A model generated the notes under the pieces. The model did no database searches. It saw nothing but the letters and a program-made list of their open reading frames with translations, and was not told where the DNA came from. Below are positions 56,965-64,000 of a DNA stretch of 64,000 nucleotides, piece after piece. Every line of letters starts with the position of its first letter. Position 1 is the stretch's first letter. The position numbers and the translations under genes were made by a program. Source of the DNA: Metellina segmentata (taxonomy: Eukaryota; Arthropoda; Arachnida; Araneae; Tetragnathidae); assembly GCA_947359465.1 (NCBI GenBank), contig OX375876.1:70934998-70998997 (forward strand), read 5' to 3'.

Positions 56965-57228
56965 GCCCTACTGCCCGAACGATTGACAATTGCGTAGCCG
57001 CCAATGTTCTGCAATCAAAATTTCTATGTGTGTCCCTAGACGATCAATAATATTGTCAATGATGCTCATTGATTCAACCAATTGATCGTGTAGGAGGCGA
57101 ACGACGCGACTGTCAATCAATTGACGAACATTGATAGAAATTTTGATTGACGGACATTGACAGGTGCCGTTGGTGGCGCCGATTGATTGTTTGAAATACG
57201 CAATTGTCAATCTTTCGGGCAATAGGGC
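56965..57228. mobile_element. MITE in the centre of the palindrome
   Basis: Inverted termini GCCCTACTGCCCGAACGATT and the inverse of GCCCTATTGCCCGAAAGATT, 264 bp apart, then ACAATTGCGTA on both sides. Weaker symmetry extends outward to about 56925 and 57290. The interior is dense in ATTGAC/GTCAAT motifs and contains GATCAATAATATTGTCAATG, also present at the palindrome ends and at 58640-58700. Confidence 0.78.
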
Positions 57229-58059
57229 GTTTTTGTTCTCTAGTCCAAGTTTCTATCTTCGCAATACTTAAAGATAGCGTAAAAATTTCAACGTATTTTA
57301 AAATCTGCGGACAATTGTATACCAGAATAAGTAAATTTCTGAAAATAAATAATTTTTCAGTTGAAACTTTTATATTTTCGTAATACGAATATAAGTCGGG
57401 ATAGAACTTTGCTAGAAATATATATGTACAAATTTAATTTAATTTAAACCAATGACTGACAAAAACACAAGTTTAGAAGAAAAATATTTAATAAAATTGC
57501 AGAGTTTTCTCTCTTTAAACATATTAATACAAAATATTAAAAAAAATTATGAGACACTAAAAAAGTTATTTCGATGTCGATGGCTTCATAAAATCTAACA
57601 AATTCGTCTGACGACACAATGCATTTTTTTTTCACGCAGAATTTCTTCGTAGCAATCTAATAATTTTTTTTGATTTCTTGCTTTGCATCTATAACTCGTT
57701 TTTCGTTGGAGTCTATGTTTTCTAAATTTTTAAGCCCCTTTCAATTAAGCTGAGATCTTTTGTCATCTGCCCGGGCAGCGCAGATGGTCTTCGACAGCCA
57801 TTTCGTTGGTGTTGAGGGCAGGTGATTTTTAGCTGATTCCCTGAAAAATATAGCGACACAAAGGGATCTGGGTTTCAAATGTATAAAATTTTTTTAGTAA
57901 AATAAAAGCAAATTAATGGTAAATTAACATGGTTCGTTGTGTTGACAGGCACACCACTCGGCCCACTACATAAAATAAGCAATTGTTAATCGTTCGTCAG
58001 TTTCGCTCAAGATTGCAGGAAGAACGGATGCATCGAGCCTCAGAAGAAACGATTCTGTC

Positions 58060-58415
58060 TGAGAACGGGAGTTTGTGATGCTTTTAATTACTCTGTATCG
58101 TGATTATCCTGTGTTGTGGAAAGTTAAGTCAAGTGAATATTTAAACAAAAACAAAAAGAGTATTGTTTTTGAAAAAATGGTTAATATGTTGAAACAAAAC
58201 AAATCAGACTATACTGAGGAAAAAATAAAACAGAAAATTAATATTTTATGTACGATTCAGTACCTCACAGAAATTTTGATAAATGGTAGTGAGTAACGCA
58301 GCTTCCCTGTGAATACCACTCTTTGGATCAGCGTCTTTTCTTTCTTCCGATTGCAGAAAGCCAAAGTCAAGGCAAGAAAGTCCATATCTGAATTTGAAAC
58401 CATTTTGAAACACAA
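58060..58415 (+). pseudogene. MADF (Myb/SANT-like) domain reading frame, right arm
   Basis: LITLYRDYPVLWKVKSSEYL, then NKNKKSIVFEKMVNMLKQ and KIKQKINILCTIQYLTEIL match the MADF DNA-binding domain (LIELYR..P.LW...S.EY.....K...), here residues ~3-70. The open frame ends at a stop at 58296. A shifted frame continues with KAKVKARKSISEFETIL. MADF proteins are DNA-binding and in some elements accompany PIF/Harbinger-type transposases; a gene fragment captured by an element is equally possible. Confidence 0.65.
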
Positions 58416-58545
58416 AAATGAAACACGTCACGTTCCTTCGAAGAACATTGACCGAATGAGATTGACGGGTTGATTGAAGCTATATTAAAACACCTATCAA
58501 TCGAAACCGTCAATCACATTGACAATAATATTGATCGTCTAGGAA

Positions 58546-58720
58546 GCCTTTGTCAATGTCTGTCAATCGATTGACAATCGTATCAATTGCTTGCTACACG
58601 ATCAATTGGTTGCTTCAATGAGCATCATTGACAATCACGTCGACAATAATATTGATCAATTGGTTGCTTCTATGGGCTTCAATGAGCATCATTGACAATA
58701 ATATTGATCGTTTAAGGAGC
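58546..58720 (+). repeat. ATTGAC/GTCAAT-rich repeat cluster
   Basis: Two tandem copies of GATCAATTGGTTGCTTC / AATGAGCATCATTGACAATA with GTCAATCGATTGACAATCG. Same motif family as the centre MITE and the palindrome ends. Ends at GATCGTTTAAGGAGCCC. Confidence 0.7.
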
Positions 58721-58811
58721 CCTTTACAGGGAAGATATGCTGTTTGAAGAATGGATATAAGCGTATCAGCCCATCAGAGAGTTGCAAAGCACGATTGCAT
58801 TCTTTATTAGC

Positions 58812-58930
58812 ATGGGTGGTTAAAAAGTATGTGGTGTTGTCCTCGGATATTTCCCTTTGGGGATGATCCCGGACATCCGCCCATGGCCCTATGTGTTGCT
58901 CCAGTGTGACGTTTATTAAATACCTATATA
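58812..58930 (+). repeat. SINE-1 copy, 5'-truncated
   Basis: Only the last ~115 bp: GTGGTGTTGTCCTCGGATAT through CCCTATGTGTTGCTCCAGTG to the tail. Confidence 0.75.
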
Positions 58931-59129
58931 CCTATTAACGGGCATGGAAACTGAGCTAAAATTTAATATTTTAATGCACAGTGCCCCATCACCCTAGTTT
59001 ATTTTCAGGACTATATAACTGAACTCCGTTGTGGCTATAAAACTGAAGTGTAGTATACTTAAAAAGTTAAGTAAAAAGTTTTATGGGTGAAGATATATCA
59101 TCTCTTATATTGATGTATTTTGCCCATAA

Positions 59130-59405
59130 CAAAACCCCAGTTGGAAGAGTAACGTACTTGCAAACAGAGGGTTGTGAATTCGAATCCAATCAAAGACCAA
59201 GGGGGCTGCTGCAAGTTAAATCTCAAATCTTCTCACGTTGGCGTAATGTGGAACTTTGGAGAGTGGGACGCCCGCTCTACTGTGAAAGCGTCATCTGTCT
59301 GTGGTTTAAAATTACGTTGTGTTGTCCTAGGATCTTTCCCAATAGCAGTTTCTTCGCCAATAGCCGTTGTGTTGCTTCAGTGCGACGTTAATTAAATTAC
59401 CTTCT
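59130..59405 (+). repeat. SINE-1 copy, variant head
   Basis: tRNA-like head AGTTGGAAGAGTAACGTACT with B-box-like GAATTCGAATCC, related to the copy at 44445, joined to the SINE-1 body and tail (CAATAGCCGTTGTGTTGCTT). Confidence 0.8.
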
Positions 59406-59635
59406 TGATCTCTTCATCATAAAAAGGCAGTATCTTGCTAGAGAGAAATACAGGCAGTGATTAAATGGGTCAGATGTTTAAGGACTAGTTATTTCGTCGA
59501 AATCACTTGTAGGGTAATGTCCGACAATTGACCTAGTCGGTCTTCGACGCCATAAGGGGAAAACTTTCGACGCTACAAGGGAAATACTTTTAGAACAAAA
59601 TGTCTCTTTTTTTATTAACAGTACAGTTCTTCAAG

Positions 59636-59835
59636 GGGCAGTGGTGATTCAGTGAATTTACCTTCTATGCTTGCAACTTGCGATTTGAAGGCGACGTACG
59701 TTGTATTACATCTTGGGTGCATTTCCATCTTCTGTGTCAGTAGCAATTTTTTTGTGTGTGTACATCTATTACTGGACGTCGTCCTTCTTGTGTTTAGCGC
59801 AGCTTGGCCAAATATTACCTTACGCCATAAAACCC
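59636..59835 (+). repeat. SINE-2 copy
   Basis: GGGCAGTGGTGATTCAGTGA start, then a body matching 33748-33891, and the tail CATCTATTACTGGACGTCGT...TTGGCCAAATATTACC. B box not well preserved. Confidence 0.65.
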
Positions 59836-60946
59836 AAGTAACATATCAATAGACATATTAAAAGTTTTCTTTGAAACACAAAATCCCATCCAAGCGAAAG
59901 CATAGAAATAACTACACTAAATGATTCGTGATGCTCACAATGCGATCATAATTGCTTCCATTGTCTGAAAGGTAAGTTTGGTTCCATGAAGTTAGAAGCA
60001 CCACAGGCTGATTGAATTACATCCGGTAGAGAAATGAGATGTTTATTGAGGCACAAGGAATACTAGTATTTGTAAGTGAGTTGCTGATTCTTGTTGAGAG
60101 TGAAATGAAGAACTACTCTCCTTCGATTAATAATTTTTTTTGTTTTCAATGTACTAAACAAGATATTATTCGCTACAATGAATCTTATTGGCCGAAGGAT
60201 AATCACGATGTTTAATTATAACCGCTTCATAAGTGCTCCATTACAAGTTAACCCATCTGTAAAATAACGATCGCGATTTCATTATCCTTTCTTCCTGAGG
60301 ATAGATTGGTTTATTTCGGTTTTGGAATTTCGATCATATTTCCAACTGAAACCATATATTTGCATGTGCTTTATTTAAATTATACCTAGGTAATACCGAA
60401 TTTTACGACTAAAATTTATTCTCAAATTTTAATACGATTCATGATGAATAAAAAATAGTTTAAATTAAGGCTGGTTGTCTTTAAAAATAATGTAGTGCAA
60501 TTACTTGCGCGAATTTATAATTTATCTCGAAATGAAACATATATACATATGTTTTAAATTCAAGTTAACTGATAGAAACTTTATCCTTTCAAATAAAAAG
60601 CATGCTCTGTCCTACAAATCCAGACATATGCATTGGATTTAATCCAACCTTTTCTGGGTCGTTGCTATTGTTCATTACACACAGAGCATGTGTACTTAGG
60701 TTCCAAATCCTTACTGTAAGAAAAACAGGTAAGGTGGTCAAAGCATTTTTCTTCCACCCAGCAGGATCTGGATAAAAATCTCGGTTTGTAACAGTATGGT
60801 TATTGGCGATTGCTTCTGTTAGGAGCATCAGCGGTTCATCAAGGGATATAATACTCTTAACAAGTCGTAGTCAATTAGTCCTAGTAGTGTGGAAGAGGAA
60901 GTATAAAAAATATTTATTAAGTGAATTGAATGATATTTTTGCTTAA
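59836..60946. other. AT-rich spacer
   Basis: No feature recognised; the 79-codon minus-strand frame at 60589-60828 has no known domain. Confidence 0.35.
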
Positions 60947-61153
60947 GCATCCAAGTGGTTTTGACGAGATATCTCGTCCATAAAAATCTGTATAATTTTT
61001 CCAATAACGAGTTAACTAGTTACAAAATAATACCGATTTTTCGATGATGATCAAGATCTGGGCAGTTTTCTGATGACGAGATGTCTTGTAAATCAAGATA
61101 TGGTTAGTTTTTGCTTATGTCAAAATGCCTCATCGACACAACCACCAGGAGGG
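60947..61153. mobile_element. piggyBac-type MITE, 207 bp
   Basis: TTAA at 60943-60946 and 61154-61157 encloses imperfect inverted termini: GCATCCAAGTGGTTTTGACG on the left and the inverse of CCCTCCTGGTGGTTGTGTCG on the right. GACGAGAT motifs recur inside. Noncoding. Confidence 0.65.
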
Positions 61154-61157
61154 TTAA

Positions 61158-61554
61158 AAATTTTCATTCTTTAATTCAACCACTTACTTCTTAACGAAAC
61201 AATGTTTCGTTCTACTGTTTAATTATTTTACCATGTTAGTTAAAAAAATCTGTATTTTAGACATGATGATTTTTATATGTTGCATATCACTCATGGTCTG
61301 CTACAGTGACCCAGATGAAAAGATTCTATTTGAGATAAACAGGGTAGTTTCAGCTTCGTACTGACCTCAATATTGAGCCACACGACGATCTGAACACCAA
61401 ACAGAACGGACACTAATTTAATCAAACTGAATAACGAACTGAACGGGTTCATGTTGTTCCCAGAGTTTCTTGTAACCAACTATGGAAGCTGCAGTGGTGT
61501 ATAGTTATACTCCTTTCTCATTAGCGGTGAAGAAAAAACAAGAAAATCAAGAAG
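61158..61554. other. Spacer
   Basis: No feature recognised. Confidence 0.35.
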
Positions 61555-61850
61555 ATGGTGGTAAACACATTTATATACACAAAAAGAAGCGCAGAAAATG
61601 TTGTTTGTTTAGTATGTGAATCAAAGTTTCAAGCTGTAAGTGGACATTATAAAAATTTCACACGGATGATACCTTCTGATTTCGAATATTTATTTAAAAA
61701 AATTGATAAAAATAATGGAAAAACAGGATATTGTACAGAGAAAAGCAATATCAGCTCAAGATAAGTTAACATTAACATCCGTTTCTTAGCAACAGATTTA
61801 TACAGCAGTCTTCGATATTTATTTCAATGTCTTGCTTGCCGCAATAACTC
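61555..61850 (+). pseudogene. PIF/Harbinger transposase N-terminal fragment
   Basis: GHYKNFTRMIPSDFEYLFKK matches the conserved Harbinger N-terminal block (G.Y.NF.RM...DF..LL..I). After a frameshift AISAQDKLTLT and RFLATDLYSSLRYLF continue the LAVTLRFLATG motif. The catalytic DDE core is not found downstream. Confidence 0.65.
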
Positions 61851-62040
61851 GTGTTGTTGGTACGCACTAATCAATCGAAAACATTTATGACATAAATAGT
61901 AAGGAATAATAATAAACAAAATTACAACAAAACGCAGGAATAAACCTAACTGCGTTCTCGGCACATTCGCCATTTTGTTCGTGGTCCCGTTGAAACATGG
62001 AAACACATTTGCACTCTTTCCTTTTGATGATATAAAAATA

Positions 62041-62108
62041 AACTAATGGATACTAATGGAAACTATAACTAATGGAAACTATAACTAATGGAAACTATAA
62101 CTAATGGA
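62041..62108 (+). repeat. 16-bp minisatellite
   Basis: TGGAAACTATAACTAA repeated three times with degenerate flanking half-units. Confidence 0.85.
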
Positions 62109-62414
62109 TCTACCACGAACGCGAATAGGTTGGATTTGTAAATCTATTTGCAAACGCGTTCGTGATCCCGTCCAAACTTGTGTTCCGTTCGATGTTCGGA
62201 TCGTTGTTCCTTCAATGGTGAGGTCTGTAAAAAGCTTAGTGATACAGGCACTCCTTACTAAACCCTATGACGGATTAACACACATAATCACACCTTGCAA
62301 CATGCAATCTTCCCTTTAGGAATTTTATTCTAAGGAAATTAGCAACATAATCCTTCTCAACAAATATGTTCAAAGAATTTAGAAATATAATACTTCCAAA
62401 GAATATTCTATTCT

Positions 62415-62480
62415 AAGGAAAGGAAGAATAAAATATAATATAGTAAGAAGAATAAAATATAATATAGTAAGAAGAATAGA
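62415..62480 (+). repeat. 26-bp direct repeats
   Basis: AAGAATAAAATATAATATAG occurs twice in tandem and a third partial unit follows. Confidence 0.8.
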
Positions 62481-62530
62481 ATATTTATAGTCGAATGAAA
62501 TCATCAATAGAATCTTTCGAAAGGAGTCTA

Positions 62531-63345
62531 TATTGTAAGGTAATAATCAATTTCCAAAATATTATATTCTACAGAAATGCCACTAAAATGGTTTCAAATA
62601 ATTCTTTTCCAACTAGAAGACTAATAGAATAATAGAATCTTTCTATAAGCTGAAAAAATCCATGAATTCTATAGTGTGAGATGTGTTTATTTAATCATTA
62701 AGGTGTGCTGTGGGGTAAAAACAAAATACACTAGAAATTATTTTAAGGTAATGATCAATTTTCGAAATATTATATTCTACAGAAATGCCACTAAAATAGC
62801 TTCAAATAATTCTTTTCCAACTAGAAGACTAATAGAATGATAAAATCTTTCTATAAGGTGAAAAAATCCATGAATTCTATAGTGTGAGATATGTTTATTT
62901 AATCATTAAGATGTGCTGTGGGGTAAAAGCAAAATACACTAGAAATTATTGTAAGGTGATGATCAATTTCCGAAATATTATATTCTACAGAAATGCCACT
63001 AAAATAGTTTCAAATAATTCTTTTCCAACTAGAAGACTAATAGAATGATAAAATCTTTCTATAAGGTGAAAAGATCCATGAATTCTATAGTGTGAGATGT
63101 GTTTATTTAATCATTATGATGTGCTGTGGGGTAAAAGCAAAATACACTAGAAATTATTGTAAGGTGATGATCAATTTCCGAAATATTATATTCTACAGAA
63201 ATTTCAAATAATTCTTTTCCAACTAGAAGACTAATAGAATGATAAAATCTTTATATAAGGTGAAAAGATGCATGAATTCTATAGTGTGAGATGTGTTTAT
63301 TTAATCATTAAGATGTGCTGTGGGGTAAAAGCAAAATACACTAGC
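62531..63345 (+). repeat. 208-bp satellite, four units
   Basis: The anchor ATCAATTT occurs at 62546, 62754, 62962 and 63170, an exact 208-bp period. The last unit has lost about 13 bp (CCACTAAAATAG region). Units are highly similar; shared motifs include TTCTATAGTGTGAGATGTGT and GTGCTGTGGGGTAAAA. Confidence 0.92.
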
Positions 63346-64000
63346 AAATTTAGCGATTGTCTTAGAAGGTAAGCGATCAAATTCCGTCTTTATGACTAGG
63401 TCATTAAACGAATTGGTTGATGAGCGAGTAAATTAATAGTCTCTTTTTTCTATATTAGTAAAATGAAGATGTTTAGTTTGTCAAACACGTCATTTGATTA
63501 CGTTGTATATGGACCTGGCGTTGACCCCGGACTGTCAAACTTGGAATTTTGCCGTTGACGGACTAGGAAAAGAGTTAGGCTGGTTAGCTGGCCGTAAGGC
63601 CAAACGGTCATTAAATAGGTGGGTCGTACCGGGGCCTGTTGTCTACCTTGTTATTGGGATCTAGAGTGCACAGAGAATCAACTATGCCGTACACAGCACC
63701 ACCTATCAATTTGGAAAAAAAAAGGAAAATGCATCAGTGTTTTAAACTAATTTTTGTCTTCACCAAATCTTGAAACACAAAAAATTACGCAGCTCTGCAA
63801 AAAACTATTTTTTTTCGAGCCCCGACACCATTCCTGCTGTTTCTTATGTAAAATGACCTCCTGAATCCGAATATGACCCCCGTTTGTCCCCATCACGTAC
63901 TGTTTTCTGGGGACAAACCCCCTATGTTTATCACTTTTCGATATAATTTTATGGACATAAATTTGATTTGGAGTGGTGTAAAGGTTTATTTTAACCATTA
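63346..64000. other. Spacer to window end
   Basis: A GC-richer patch at 63510-63660 (ACCTGGCGTTGACCCCGGAC) may be a repeat fragment, but I cannot assign it. Confidence 0.35.

Larger units (their letters stand above)
55539..58545. mobile_element. Giant imperfect palindrome carrying MADF gene remnants
   Basis: Left arm (55539 to ~56500) and right arm (~57700 to 58545) are inverted copies of each other at roughly 80% identity by eye. Shared landmarks in inverse orientation: GACGATCAATATTATTGTCA at the ends, GATTGACGGTTTCGATTGAT, CACTTGACTTAACT, GATGCATCGAGC, GTTGTGTTGACAGGCACACC and CAATTAAGCTGAGA. The ~1.2-kb centre contains a separate MITE. Each arm carries a decayed MADF frame pointing to the centre's outside. 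A foldback-type transposon or two inverted copies of one element are both possible; no clear target duplication. Confidence 0.75.

Noticed and set aside
60589..60828. 79-codon minus-strand frame
   Set aside because: No recognised domain, no splice signals that I trust, and similar lengths arise by chance here.
61824..62319. Open frames on both strands around the Harbinger fragment
   Set aside because: They do not continue the transposase and have no recognised motifs.

Overview
This is a repeat-dominated stretch of an animal nuclear genome, most likely an arthropod and plausibly a spider. It is AT-rich and I can see no intact host gene. Nearly everything recognisable is mobile DNA: Tc1/mariner, hAT, piggyBac, Helitron and PIF/Harbinger elements, a TTAA-inserting element with a Mutator-like transposase, LTR retrotransposons, an endonuclease/RT/RNase H LINE, two tRNA-derived SINE families and several satellites. 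The spider guess rests on remembered similarity of these element families and was not tested by any search.

Layout. 0-5 kb: SINEs, a long hairpin element, and a collapsed Gypsy-type provirus with a 708-bp LTR (3529-4236). 5-8.2 kb: a duplicated unique sequence, one copy split by a Tc1 element and a SINE. 8.5-13.4 kb: a ~100-bp satellite interrupted by two nested TTAA-inserting elements, the inner one with the best-preserved open gene of the window (551 codons, minus strand). 13.47-18.9 kb: a mariner element split by a 4.1-kb LINE with a 12-bp target duplication. 20-27.8 kb: an LTR retrotransposon with both LTRs, interrupted by a hAT element (8-bp duplication) and a 1.6-kb non-autonomous Helitron. 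A second Helitron copy lies at 38.45-40.1 kb.

28-48 kb: a nearly perfect 430-bp tandem duplication, a short hAT copy, a dead Tc1, SINEs split by a LINE fragment and by a piggyBac MITE, a deleted mariner and a deleted hAT. 48.5-51 kb: ten copies of a 246-bp satellite. 52-53.2 kb: a decayed mariner-like element. 55.5-58.6 kb: a giant imperfect palindrome whose arms each carry remains of a MADF (Myb/SANT-like) reading frame, with a MITE in the centre. 59-64 kb: SINEs, a 207-bp piggyBac-type MITE, a Harbinger fragment and a 208-bp satellite.

The nesting gives a relative chronology: satellite, then outer TTAA element, then inner TTAA element; mariner, then LINE; LTR element, then hAT and Helitron; SINE, then piggyBac MITE; SINE-2, then LINE fragment. 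The most interesting points are the TTAA target sites of the Mutator-like elements (an adjacent satellite unit acts as an empty-site control), the inference of Helitron termini for a repeat carrying variable minisatellites, the MADF palindrome, and a 64-bp patch copied from a nearby hAT element into a satellite.
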